Assembly (NCBI RefSeq): GCF_030161895.1
Contig: NZ_BSVB01000001.1
Location: 2,790,001 to 2,854,000 of the forward strand
Origin: Pseudolysinimonas kribbensis
Lineage (GTDB): Bacteria > Actinomycetota > Actinomycetes > Actinomycetales > Microbacteriaceae
DNA length: 64,000 nt
Direction: 5' to 3'
Shown here in pieces: positions 1 through 10,237 of this stretch (position 1 is its first letter; every line of letters begins with the position of its first letter). The notes below the pieces were generated by a model, which made no database searches, was not told where the DNA came from, and saw only the letters and a program-made list of their open reading frames with translations. A program made the position numbers and the translations under genes.

Positions 1-535
1 CGAGCAACCTCGCCAAGTTCGACTCGGTGCGCTTCGGGATGCGGGTGACCCCGCCCGGCGGCGGCACGGTCGAGGAGGTGATGGCGGCCACCCGCGAGGC
101 CGGCTTCGGCCCCGAGGTGAAGCGCCGCGTGATCCTCGGCACCTACGCCCTGTCGGCGGGCTACTACGACGCCTACTACGGCAGCGCGCAGAAGGTGCGC
201 ACGCTCATCCAGCGCGACTTCGGCTCCGCGTTCGAGCGCTGCGACGTGCTCGCGACCCCGTCGGCGCCGACCACGGCGTTCAAGATCGGCGAGAAGGTCG
301 ACGACCCGCTGGCGATGTACCTCAACGACCTCACGACCATCCCCGCGAACCTCGCCGGCGTGCCGGGCATCTCGCTGCCGTCGGGGCTCGCGCCCGAGGA
401 CGGACTGCCGGTCGGCATCCAGTTCATGGCGCCCGCGCGGCAGGACGCGCGGCTGTACACGGTCGGTGCGGCGCTCGAGCAGGCGCTCGTGGATGCCTGG
501 GGCGGTCCGCTGCTGAACCGGGCCCCGGTGCTCGC

Positions 536-539
<4 letters not shown>
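1..539 (+). CDS. gatA: Asp-tRNA(Asn)/Glu-tRNA(Gln) amidotransferase subunit A, C-terminal part
   Basis: This is the last 178 residues of the amidase subunit of GatCAB, which supplies ammonia to convert misacylated Glu-tRNA(Gln) or Asp-tRNA(Asn). The reading frame begins at base 3 and the N-terminus, with the amidase Lys-Ser-Ser core, lies upstream of the window. Diagnostic GatA blocks are visible: [49 protein letters not shown] and [13 protein letters not shown]. The stop overlaps the start of the next gene by 4 bases (GTGA), so the two are probably translated together. The usual partner gatB is not adjacent but begins at 12859. Confidence 0.93.
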
Positions 540-2021
<1,482 letters not shown>

Positions 2022-2025
<4 letters not shown>

Positions 2026-2943
2026 CGTCGCCGCGCTCCTCGTCATCGGCGAGGCGCTGGTCGACGTCTTCCAGCACGATGACGGCACCACCACCGTGTG
2101 GCCGGGCGGAAGCCCGACCAACGTCGCGATGGGGCTGACCCGCCTCGGTCACGTCGTGAGCGAGCTCTGCTACATCGGCGACGACGCGTACGGCGAGGTG
2201 CTGCACGCCAAGCTGCGCGACGAGGGGATCGCCGAACAGCCGGGAGCGCTCACCGCCCCGGCCAGCTCGGTCGCCGACGTGCGGCTGACGGCGGCGGGCG
2301 ACGCGGAGTACGAGTTCTCGGTGCTGTGGGACGTGCCGACCTCGATCGACTGGGACGGCATCCGGGTCGTGCACGCCGGCTCGATCGCGCTCGCGCTGTC
2401 GCCGGGTGCCGACCACGTGCTCGAGCTGCTGCAGGGGCGCCCCGCGGGAGTGCGCGTCACGATCGACCCGAACGTGCGACCGGCCTTCCTGCCGCGCGAG
2501 GGGCGGCCGAGCGGCTGGAGCCGTTCTTCGCGCTCGCCGACCTGGTCAAACTGAGCGACGTGGATGCCGAGCACCTGTACCCGGGGCTCGGCGTCGATGC
2601 GGTGCTGGATCGGCTGCTCGCGCTGGGGCCCTCGATCGCGGCGATGACGCTCGGGCCGGAGGGCGCGGTGCTGGCGACCGCGCGCGACCGGGTCGCGATG
2701 CCGGCGCTCGCGACGCACGTGGTCGACACGGTCGGGGCCGGCGACAGCTTCATGGCCGCGCTGGTGTCGGCGGTGTCGAGCGCGGAGGGCCGGGGCGCGG
2801 GCTCCGTGGGCGATTGGGAACCGGACCGCGAACGGCTGGCGGAGTACGCGCGCTTCGCGAGCACGGCATCCGGGATCACGGTGTCGCACGCGGGGCCGGA
2901 ACCGCCGACGCGCGGCGAGATCGAGGCGGCGCTCGCGGGCTGA
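2022..2943 (+). CDS. PfkB/ribokinase-family carbohydrate kinase (fructokinase-like)
   Basis: This is an ATP-dependent sugar kinase of the ribokinase/PfkB fold. The N-terminal sugar-binding motif is GEALVDV followed by WPGGSPTNVAMGLTRLG. The C-terminal signature DTVGAGDSFMAAL carries the catalytic Asp and the anion hole. Placed directly after the polyol dehydrogenase with a GTGA overlap, it probably phosphorylates the ketose that enzyme releases, so fructokinase is the best guess. Two single-base losses break the frame: one just after the start (about 2030-2033) and one in the G run at 2500-2503. Repaired length is about 307 residues, normal for the family. Confidence 0.87.
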
Positions 2944-2964
2944 GCCGGGGTTTCAGCGGGTTGT

Positions 2965-3405
2965 TCAGCCGGGCATGTCGTCGAGGGCGGCGGCCATGCG
3001 GCGCAGCACGTGGGAGCGCCATCCGCCGTTCATGATCTCGAAGGCGCGGGCCTGCTCGGGGTCGTCGAGGTCGAAGCCGGCGTGGGTCAGCAGCAGGCGG
3101 GTGCCGCTGCCCTCGGGCACGAGCTCCCAGGTGACGACGCTGTCGAGGCCCGTGCCGGCGCTGCGCCACGAGATGCGCAGCAGGCGGACCGGCTCGATCT
3201 CGAGCACCTCGCAGTCGACCACGCCGGAGAACCCGGTCTGCGGCACCGGGGAGGTGACGAACCGGAACCGCGTGCCGGCGACGGGCACGAATCCCTCGGT
3301 GGGCATGAGCCAGGCGTCGAGGAGGTCGGGCTCGGTCAGGGCGCGCCAGACCTTCGCGGGCGGATGCGGCAGGAACTCGTCGGCCTCGAGGGTGGCGGTG
3401 CTCAC
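2965..3405 (-). CDS. SRPBCC / AHSA1-type START-like protein
   Basis: A 146-residue protein of the activator-of-Hsp90 homologue (AHSA1-like) SRPBCC fold, a helix-grip hydrophobic pocket family. The typical opening EADEFLPHPPAKVWRALTEP and the central WLMPTEGF...GTRFRFVT are visible, with C-terminal NGGWRSHVLRRMAAALDD. It starts at GTG and overlaps the stop of the upstream arsR by 4 bases, a gene pair very common in actinobacteria, in which the ArsR protein controls its SRPBCC partner. Ligand and function are unknown. Confidence 0.83.
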   Translation of the reverse strand: MSTATLEADEFLPHPPAKVWRALTEPDLLDAWLMPTEGFVPVAGTRFRFVTSPVPQTGFSGVVDCEVLEIEPVRLLRISWRSAGTGLDSVVTWELVPEGSGTRLLLTHAGFDLDDPEQARAFEIMNGGWRSHVLRRMAAALDDMPG

Positions 3406-3786
3406 GAGTCCCCATCCTGGTGCCGGGCGGGCTGGGCGGGGTCGGGCTGGGCGTCGTCGGGCAGGGCGTCGAGCACGCCGCGCATGCGCGTCAGGCGCTC
3501 CCGCCAGAACCGCTCGTGCGGGGTGAGCCAATCCCGCACGGCGAGGAGCGGTTCGGGGAGGGGAGTACAGCACGCGGCGGCCCGCGGCGCGCTCCGTGAC
3601 GAGACCGGCATCCCGCAAGGCGCGCAGGTGCTCGGAGACCGAGGGCCGGCTCATCTCGAAGTGCGCCGCGATGTCGCCGGCGCTGCGCTCGCCCCGCAGC
3701 AGCAGGTCGAGGATCTCGCGGCGCGTCGGGTTGGCGAGCGCACCGAACAGCCGGTCGGTGGGCGTCTCCTTGGCGCGGACCGGCAC
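3402..3786 (-). CDS. ArsR-family winged-helix transcriptional regulator
   Basis: A small metal- or ligand-sensing type repressor. The helix-turn-helix is clear: FGALANPTRREILDLLLRGERSAGDIAAHFEMSRPSVSEHLRALRDAGLV-like segments (residues about 13-60), then the wing GRRVLYS. The C-terminal helix LTPHERFWRERLTRMRGVL is in another frame. The slip lies in the C-rich stretch at 3555-3563 and corresponds to two missing bases (or one extra). There are no obvious metal-binding cysteines. It lies between the VOC gene (2-base gap) and the SRPBCC gene (4-base overlap), probably in one transcript read from an operator at 4192-4206. Confidence 0.85.
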
Positions 3787-3788
3787 GG

Positions 3789-4178
3789 CTAGCCCTGGAC
3801 GCCGGGCTGCCCCTGCTGCAGCAGCACGAAGCCGTTGCCGTCGGGGTCGCTGAACTGCGCCTGCGTGCCCCAGCCCGCCTGCTCGGGCTCGGTGAGCTCG
3901 ACGCCGGCGGCGCGGAGCGCGGCGACCACGCCCGCGATGTCGTCGGTCTGCAGCACGAGGCCCTGCTGCCAGCCGGGCTCTCCGCGGCCCGGGAACGGCG
4001 GATGCAACGTGAAGTCGACTGTGCTGCCGACGGGGGCGACCGAGAGCCAGCGCTGGTCGCCGTAGGCGTTGTCGGCGCGCACCTCGAATCCGAGCACGTC
4101 GCGATAGAAGGCGAGCGCGCGATCCTGATCGGCGACGGGGATGGTGACGGTCGAGATGCGCAGGGCGGGGATGGTCAT
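3789..4178 (-). CDS. VOC (glyoxalase/bleomycin-resistance) family protein
   Basis: A 129-residue single vicinal-oxygen-chelate domain with the beta-alpha-beta-beta-beta repeats: VTIPVADQDRALAFYRDVLGFEV at the N-terminus and FSDPDGNGFVLLQQ at the C-terminus. Such proteins bind or modify small molecules; some are dioxygenases, isomerases or resistance proteins. It is the first gene of a minus-strand set with arsR and an SRPBCC gene. The start ATG is followed upstream by the proposed ArsR operator. The substrate cannot be assigned. Confidence 0.85.
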   Translation of the reverse strand: MTIPALRISTVTIPVADQDRALAFYRDVLGFEVRADNAYGDQRWLSVAPVGSTVDFTLHPPFPGRGEPGWQQGLVLQTDDIAGVVAALRAAGVELTEPEQAGWGTQAQFSDPDGNGFVLLQQGQPGVQG

Positions 4179-4191
4179 GGGGTGACTTTAT

Positions 4192-4206
4192 GTAGGAAAA
4201 ACCTAC
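4192..4206. promoter_or_regulatory. probable ArsR operator upstream of VOC-arsR-SRPBCC
   Basis: A perfect inverted repeat, GTAGG-AAAAA-CCTAC, begins 14 bases upstream of the VOC start codon, in an AT-rich pocket of otherwise GC-rich DNA. ArsR dimers typically bind such short palindromes over the promoter. Assignment to the arsR product at 3402-3786 is inferred from position. Confidence 0.5.
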
Positions 4207-4291
4207 GCGTCAAGCGAGCGGCGCGAGGTGTCCTGCCCCAGGAAGGCCGGAGCGACCAGGTCGTGCAGGACCCGGCGGCGGTCACGGTCTT

Positions 4292-5739
4292 CTAGGGCGG
4301 GGTCTGGCCGAGCCCCACTGCGCCGTCCGCCGTCGGCTCCAGCTCGCGGATTACCGCGCTGGACGCAACGCGGAGCACCTCGCTCAGGCGCGTGCGCTCG
4401 CGGCAGCGGTCGAACGCGAAGGCGCCCGCGACCTCGCGCGCTCGCTCGGTGTCGATGCCGCGGAACAGCCCCGCGAACTCCTCGACGAGCGGTTCCGCGA
4501 GCAGGATGTGCCGCACCATCGTCGCGATCCACTGCCGCTGTCCGAACGGCGCCGGGTCGAATTCGGGGAACTCGCGCTGGACCAGGTCCTCGATCGGCGC
4601 CAACACATCGCGGATGCCGGCGTCCGTCGAGCCCCACACGTCGACCCCCAGTCGCGCCTTCTTGCGCAGGACGGGCGCGATGAGTCGCAGGTAGTCGGCG
4701 TCGGGCGCGACCGTGACGACACCTTGGAGGCCGATGTCCTTGTACGTCCAGAGGCTCCATCCCGCGTCGAATTCCTCGAAGATCTCGAGCTGGTCCTGCA
4801 GGGTCGCGTATCGGTATTCATCGATGGCTGGATCACCGCTGTAGACCGGACCGAACTCGCCCACCCAGATCGGTGTGCCCGTGCGGCGCATGTACGCCGA
4901 CCGGTCGAGGAAGCGCTCGCGCAGGTAATCGCGGTCGACGTAGCGGCCTCGGCTCACCCCGGGTACTCGCCGCTGTCGGCGAAGCCCGAGAGGGCGTAGT
5001 CGTGCAGCGTGTACACCGTGTTCGGCGCGGGCTCGTCGAAGGCGTCGAACTCGGTGCCGTGCCGATTGCCATCGAGGAACAGCACGTGGTGCGGATCGAT
5101 GGCACGGATGGCGGCCGAGAGTCGGCGGTAGAACGGACCGAGGAACCGCCCGGTCGCATCGCCCGGCTCGTTGAGCAGGTTGTAGCCGGCTACCCACGGC
5201 TCGTCGCGATAGCGCCGCGCGAGCTCCTCCCAGAGCACCACCACTCGGTCTTGGAACGACGCCTGCGTCCAGAAGCCCGCGAGATGCGTCGGGTTGTCGC
5301 TGTGCCAGCGCTGGTTGTGGCCGCCAGGAGTGGCGTGCAGATCGATGACCGTGTAGAGGCCGTGGCGCGCGCACGTTCGGATCGCCCGGTCGAGCAGCGC
5401 GAATCCCGACTCGAGGAAGACACCCGGGGCGTCATCGCTCTCGAAGTGGCGGTAGTTGACGGCGATCCGCACGCAGTTCAGCCCGAGCGAAGCGACGTAC
5501 CGCGCGTCGTCGTCAGTGAAGAACACGTCGAGGAACTCCGCGAAGAACGCGTCGTAGGCCTCGTCCCCCATCTCCCGCCGGAGCGCCTGCCGGTGGGCGG
5601 TCTCGGTTCCGGGGTAGCCGGTGATGAAGTTCTCCATGTTCATCCAGCCGCCCAGGCCGAAGCCGAGCAGGCGCACCGACCGTCCCGATCCGTCGACCAG
5701 GTGCGTCCCGTCGACCTGCAGCAGGGGATCCTCGCTCAC
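4292..5739 (-). CDS. GH5-type glycoside hydrolase (cellulase-family endoglycosidase or exoglucosidase)
   Basis: A (beta/alpha)8 glycosidase of clan GH-A, most like GH5. LLGFGLGGWMNMENFITGYPG opens the barrel. The catalytic acid/base lies in YNLLNEPGDATG, and the nucleophile in the second half at PIWVGEFGPVYSG. There is no signal peptide, so it acts in the cytoplasm on imported oligosaccharides. One base is missing in the C run at 4957-4960, after SGEYPG; repaired length is about 482 residues. It is the last gene of the SBP-permease-permease-GH5 operon controlled by the LacI regulator at 9078. The sugar specificity is unknown; beta-gluco- or beta-manno-oligosaccharides are plausible. Confidence 0.82.
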
Positions 5740-5794
5740 GTGTTGTCCTCACTCCGCCGTGTGGCGGTTCTCAAGTTCGCCGGGGCGGCGGTTG

Positions 5795-6679
5795 TCACTT
5801 GCCGAATCCGGCTGTCAGTCCGCTGACGAGATAGCGCCGTCCGACGACGTACGCCGCGAGCATGGGCAGCGTCGACAGCACGACGGCCGCCAGCACCCCC
5901 GGGACGTTGACGTTGTACTCGCCCTGGAAGGTCCACAGCGCCATCGGCAGTACTCGCTTGTCGGGGCTCTGGGTCAGGATCAGCGGGAACAGGAAACCGT
6001 TCCAGACGTGCAGCGCGTCGTAGATCGCCACGGTCACGAGGGCCGGGCGTGCGAGCGGCAGCGCGAGGCTCCACAGCATCCGCAGGTCGCCAGCGCCATC
6101 GACACGCATCGACTCGAACAGCTCCGCCGGGATGTCGCGCAGGAAGTTCGCGAGGATCAGCACGGTGATGGGCACCGCGAATCCGATCGACGGGAGGATC
6201 AGGCCGATCAGGCTGTCGTAGAGGTGCACCCGGGTGATGAACCAGTACAGCGGGATGATCGTGGCGTGCGTCGGGATCGCCAGCCCGAGCAGGAACAGCG
6301 AAAAGCTGCCCCGCACGAAGCGTCCGCGGGTGCGGACGATCGCATAGGCCGCCCCCAGCGAGATCGCCACCGTGACGAGCACTGACCCGAGCGTGATGAT
6401 CACGCTGTTCATGAGGTAGATGCCGAACTGGTTCTGCACGACGGTCGCGTAATTGTCGAGCGTCGGCGTGAGCGGCGGCAGCAGCGGGTTGGTCGCGAAG
6501 AAGCCGGCTTGACTGCGCAGGCTCGTGATCACGACGTAGTAGATCGGCACGACGATCACGGCCAGCCAGACGAACCCGCCGAATCCACCCAGCCAATTGC
6601 GGCGAACGCCGGGGCGTCGGCGTCGTCCCGCCGTGGCGCCGGTACGGGATGCCGGGGGACTGCTCGCAGCGGCGGTCAT
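5795..6679 (-). CDS. carbohydrate ABC transporter permease (LacG/MalG-type)
   Basis: A 294-residue inner-membrane permease of the CUT1 sugar importer family. It has six predicted membrane segments and the cytoplasmic EAA loop around FESMRVDGAGDLRMLWSLALPLARPA, which contacts the ATPase. Its start codon overlaps the stop of the first permease by one base. No ATPase gene is present in the operon, so it presumably shares a general MsmK-type ATPase encoded elsewhere, as is usual for actinobacterial CUT1 systems. Confidence 0.9.
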   Translation of the reverse strand: MTAAASSPPASRTGATAGRRRRPGVRRNWLGGFGGFVWLAVIVVPIYYVVITSLRSQAGFFATNPLLPPLTPTLDNYATVVQNQFGIYLMNSVIITLGSVLVTVAISLGAAYAIVRTRGRFVRGSFSLFLLGLAIPTHATIIPLYWFITRVHLYDSLIGLILPSIGFAVPITVLILANFLRDIPAELFESMRVDGAGDLRMLWSLALPLARPALVTVAIYDALHVWNGFLFPLILTQSPDKRVLPMALWTFQGEYNVNVPGVLAAVVLSTLPMLAAYVVGRRYLVSGLTAGFGK

Positions 6680-7608
6680 CAGACGCCCTCCTGGTCGCTC
6701 TGCATCTTCGCGAACCCCGTGAAGCGGGTGAGCACCAAGGCGAGGGCGAGCCCGATCACGACGAGGATCACGGCGAGCACGCTCGCGGGACCCATCTGGT
6801 TGGCGGTGAAGCCGGTCAGGTACATCTGCAGCGGCAGGAGCCGGGTCGCGTACCCGGGACCCCCGCCGGTCAGTACGAACACGACGTCGAAGTACGTAAG
6901 CGATCCCGTCACCATGAGGGTGCCCGAGGTGATGATCGTGTTGCGCAGCTGCGGCAGCGTGATGAAGAAGAACTGCTGGATCCGGTTCGCGCCGTCGATC
7001 GTGGCCGCCTCGTAGAGCGAGACCGGGATCTGCCGGACGCCGGCCTGGTAGAGGAGGGTGTGGAACGGGACGAACTGCCAGGCGATCACGAAGATCACGA
7101 CGAACAGCACGAGGTCGGGTCGTCCCAGCCAGTCCTGTTTGAGGAACGGCAGGCCGAACCCGGCGCCGACGCCGAAGTTGGGGTCGAGGATCGCCTTGAA
7201 GGCGATGGCGACGGCGGCGGACGAGAGCAGCAGCGGCAGGAAGTAGAGCACCGCGAGCACCTCGCGGTAGCGATGGCGGCCGGCCGTGAAGACGCCGAGG
7301 AGCAGGCTGATCGGGGTCTGCACGATGACGGAGATCAGCATGATCTTGCCGGTCAGGGCGAGCGCGTTGCCCGTGATCGGGTCGGCGAGCACCGAGGTCC
7401 AGTTGGACAGGCCCGTCCAGCTCATCGGGCCCAGGCCGTCCCAGTGCACGAAGCTCAGCACGACCGCGCCGCCGAGCGGGACGATCGCGAAGGCCACGTA
7501 CATGAGCAGCGCGGGCAGCGCCAGCCAGGGCGCCGCGCTCCGGGCGCGCCGGCGGCGTGGCCGCTCGGCGCGCCCGGAGCGCGGGGTGGTGAGGGTGTAT
7601 CCGGTCAT
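6679..7608 (-). CDS. carbohydrate ABC transporter permease (LacF/MalF-type)
   Basis: This 309-residue first permease of the sugar importer has a basic cytoplasmic N-terminus (RPRRRRARSA) and six membrane segments. The EAA-type loop is YEAATIDGANRIQQFFFITLPQLRNT. It pairs with the permease at 5795 to form the channel. It begins 4 bases after the binding-protein gene stop and overlaps the next permease by one base, consistent with a single transcript. Confidence 0.9.
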   Translation of the reverse strand: MTGYTLTTPRSGRAERPRRRRARSAAPWLALPALLMYVAFAIVPLGGAVVLSFVHWDGLGPMSWTGLSNWTSVLADPITGNALALTGKIMLISVIVQTPISLLLGVFTAGRHRYREVLAVLYFLPLLLSSAAVAIAFKAILDPNFGVGAGFGLPFLKQDWLGRPDLVLFVVIFVIAWQFVPFHTLLYQAGVRQIPVSLYEAATIDGANRIQQFFFITLPQLRNTIITSGTLMVTGSLTYFDVVFVLTGGGPGYATRLLPLQMYLTGFTANQMGPASVLAVILVVIGLALALVLTRFTGFAKMQSDQEGV

Positions 7609-7612
7609 GAAC

Positions 7613-8944
7613 TCAGAGGGTCTTGTTCATGGCCGCGGAGAACTGCTTCGGCGTGATCTGCTTCAGGAAGATCTGCTGGAGGTTGGTCAGCAGCGCGTCG
7701 GCCTGATCCGGCCGGAGCGCCTGGTCCCACGACAGCTGGAAGCTCGGCGCCAGGTCGGCGAGCTTGTAGATCCTGTTGTAGAACTCGGGGTCGCTGGTCT
7801 TCTTCAGCTGCGGCTCGATGCCCCGCACCGGCGGCACGTTGGCGGTGCCGAGGAGGTCGGTGACGTAGGAGTCGTTCAGCAGGTTCTTCGCGATGTACTC
7901 CTCGGCCGTCTTCTTCTGGGCCTTCGTGGCGCTCGCCGAGACGGACCAGTAGTTGCTGGGGTTGCCGACGACGTCCTTCGGGTCGCCCTTGCCGCCCGCG
8001 ACGGTCGGGAAGTCGGCGTAGCCGAGCTTGTGCGACGTCAGGAAGCCGGGATCGCCGGACTGCACCGCTTGGTAAGCGCTGGGAAGCGCCAGCGTCATGG
8101 CTGCCTTGCCCGTGTACATGAGCGCGATGTCGGCTCCGCTGTCGGTCGAGATCGAGCCGAAGCCGTTGACGAAGCCGCCCGCGTCGACGAGCTGCTGGAT
8201 CATCGTGTTGGCCTTGATGACGGCCGGATCGCTCCACGCGTCCTTCTTGCCCGCGACGATGTCCTTCATGACCTGCGGGCCCCCGATCCGATCGACCAGG
8301 TACTCCTCCCACATCAGGAGGGGCCACTTGGCCGCACCGGCCACGGTGATCGGCGCGATGCCCTTGGCCTTGAACTTCGGGATCGACGAGATCAGGTCGT
8401 CCCAGGTCTTCGGAGGCTTCACTCCCGCGGTCGTGAAAGCGTCCTTGTTGAGGTACAGCTGCACGGGCTTCAGGCCGTTGTTGGGCACGGCGTAGGTCTT
8501 GCCATCGACCTGGCCGACCGCCGCGATCGAGGGGATGAAGCGGCCCTTCAGCGCGGGGTCCGCGACCAGGTCGCTGATGTCGACGACCTTGCCCGCGTCG
8601 ACGTATGAGGCCAGCGTTCCGCCGCCCCAGCCGTAGATGAGTGTCGGGGCCTGATCGGCACCGACCGCGGTGCGGATCTTCTGCTTGTAGGGGTCGTTGG
8701 CGAACGCCTGGACCGTGAACTTCTGCGAAGGGTGCGCGTCGTTCCAGCTTGCGAACGACTTGTCGAATGCGACCTCGGTCGCCCCGCTCAGCACCCAGAC
8801 GCTCGAGGCACCGCCCGCGGTGCCTTTTCCTGCTGCACCGCTCGGTGCCGGTCCCGCTGTCCCGCACGCGCTCAGCACGGCGGTGGCGGCGATCGCTGCG
8901 GCGGCGATCAACGATCGCCGCGTCCTGGTGGTCATCTTGGGCAT
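7613..8944 (-). CDS. extracellular sugar-binding lipoprotein of an ABC transporter (family 1)
   Basis: This 443-residue solute-binding protein captures the sugar outside the membrane. A lipoprotein signal is clear: basic start TTRTRRS, hydrophobic core and lipobox VLSAC with Cys about residue 27, followed by a Gly/Ala/Ser linker. Typical SBP family-1 blocks follow: VWVLSGATEVAFDKSFASW near the start of the mature protein and WDALISSIPKF-like WDDLISSIPKFKAKGIAPI near the middle. It is the first gene of the importer-GH5 operon, downstream of the palindrome at 9057-9071. Confidence 0.92.
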   Translation of the reverse strand: MPKMTTRTRRSLIAAAAIAATAVLSACGTAGPAPSGAAGKGTAGGASSVWVLSGATEVAFDKSFASWNDAHPSQKFTVQAFANDPYKQKIRTAVGADQAPTLIYGWGGGTLASYVDAGKVVDISDLVADPALKGRFIPSIAAVGQVDGKTYAVPNNGLKPVQLYLNKDAFTTAGVKPPKTWDDLISSIPKFKAKGIAPITVAGAAKWPLLMWEEYLVDRIGGPQVMKDIVAGKKDAWSDPAVIKANTMIQQLVDAGGFVNGFGSISTDSGADIALMYTGKAAMTLALPSAYQAVQSGDPGFLTSHKLGYADFPTVAGGKGDPKDVVGNPSNYWSVSASATKAQKKTAEEYIAKNLLNDSYVTDLLGTANVPPVRGIEPQLKKTSDPEFYNRIYKLADLAPSFQLSWDQALRPDQADALLTNLQQIFLKQITPKQFSAAMNKTL

Positions 8945-9056
8945 GGACGTCCTCGTCTCAGGAAGGCGGACGACCGGTGCCGTCCGGTCGGCGGCAGCTC
9001 CACCGACACAGGCACGCTACTGACGCGAAATCGCTAAGGCAACATTCTGTCCATAA

Positions 9057-9071
9057 TTAGAAAGTTTCTAA
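9057..9071. promoter_or_regulatory. LacI-type operator in front of the sugar importer operon
   Basis: The perfect palindrome TTAGAAA-G-TTTCTAA lies between the lacI-type stop (9078) and the binding-protein start (8944), in an AT-rich stretch. Its half-site AGAAA/TTTCT recurs upstream of the regulator gene itself at 10139-10150. This pairing supports a LacI operator used for both autoregulation and operon control. Confidence 0.6.
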
Positions 9072-9077
9072 CGGCGA

Positions 9078-10108
9078 TCATGGCGTCGTGGAGGGCGCCG
9101 TCGTGCTGTCGCGCACGACGAGGGTGGTGCTGAGGTCGACCCGCGAGGCCTCAGCCGGCTCGCCCTCACTGAGCCGGATCACCAGCCGCGTCGCCTCCTC
9201 GCCCATCTGCGCGAGAGGCTGCAGCACGGTGGTCAGGGGCGGATTCGCCCAGGCGGCCACCCGGATGTCGTCGTACCCGACCACCGAGAGCTCGGCAGGG
9301 ATCGCGACGCCGCGTCGCCGCGCCGCCTCGTACACGCCCATGGCCTGGACGTCGGTGCCGGCGAACACGGCGGTCGGTCGGTCCCGCCGTTCGAGCAGTT
9401 CGAGTCCGCGAGCGAGGCCGTCGCCGTATTGGTAGTTGCCCCGCAGCACCAGCGACTCGTCGAGTGGGATCCCCGCCGACTCCAGCGCGGCGCGATACCC
9501 GGACAGCCGGGCCGTCGACGAGAGAACCCCTCCGGGCCCGTGATCGCGGCGATCCGCACGTGGCCGAGGTCGATGAGGTGTCGAGTCGCGGAGTAGCCGC
9601 CGCTCCAGTTAGCCGAGCCGACGGACGGGACGTCCGGTGCGGGATCGCCGCTCGGATCGATGACGACGAACGGGATCCCGCGGGTGCGCAGCCGCCGCTT
9701 GTCGTCGGGGGCGAGGTCGGAGAAGACGAGGACGACGCCCTCCGGACGACGCCGGAGAGCGCCGTCGATCCAATCTCGACCGGGCGAGCGGCGATCGCCG
9801 CTCTGGGTCAGCACCATGCTGCGTCCACTCGACCGGGCCGCGCGCTCGACGCCGGTGATGATCTCGAGGCCGGTGATGCTGGCGATCGCCGGCATGACGA
9901 GCTCGATCAGGCGCACGGACGACGCGGCGCTCACGCGGCGGCTGTAGCCATGCGCGCGCAGTGCGCCCTCGACCCGCTCACGCGTCTCCGGCGCGACGCC
10001 GCTGCGGCCGTTCAACACTTTGGAGACGGTGGGGACCGAGACGGCGGCCTCGGCCGCTACGCGAGCGAGCGTCGAGCGCGGCACCGGCAACGCAGGGTCG
10101 GTGGGCAT
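9078..10108 (-). CDS. LacI-family transcriptional regulator of the sugar importer/GH5 operon
   Basis: This repressor has an N-terminal LacI helix-turn-helix, STLARVAAEAAVSVPTVSKV (residues about 12-31) followed by the hinge LNGRSGVAPETRERV, and a periplasmic-binding-protein-like effector domain ending with SVVGYDDIRVAAWANPPLTTV. One base is missing in the C run at 9527-9530 (after AAITGPEG); repaired length is about 343 residues, typical for the family. It lies upstream of the ABC/GH5 genes on the same strand. Two shared palindromes (9057-9071, 10139-10150) suggest it represses the operon and itself until an oligosaccharide is bound. Confidence 0.9.
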
Positions 10109-10138
10109 GCGATCACTGTAGCGATCTCGAAACAGCCG

Positions 10139-10150
10139 AGAAACGTTTCT
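10139..10150. promoter_or_regulatory. LacI-type operator upstream of its own gene
   Basis: AGAAACGTTTCT is a perfect 12-base palindrome located 31 bases upstream of the regulator start codon. It shares the AGAAA/TTTCT half-sites with the operator before the importer operon and has the central CG typical of many LacI-family sites. Function is inferred. Confidence 0.6.
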
Positions 10151-10237
10151 GGTCGACCGATCCAGGACGCGGCGTGTCGATCCTGGGGCTGCCCGGCAGA
10201 AAGAGGCGGCCGGGGCGCCACCGACTCCGCGCTCGGG

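Noticed and set aside
2965-3786. An apparent ArsR-SRPBCC fusion in one frame
   Set aside because: The linker is Arg/Pro-rich nonsense, while the other frame holds a normal ArsR C-terminus ending in a GTGA overlap with the SRPBCC start.
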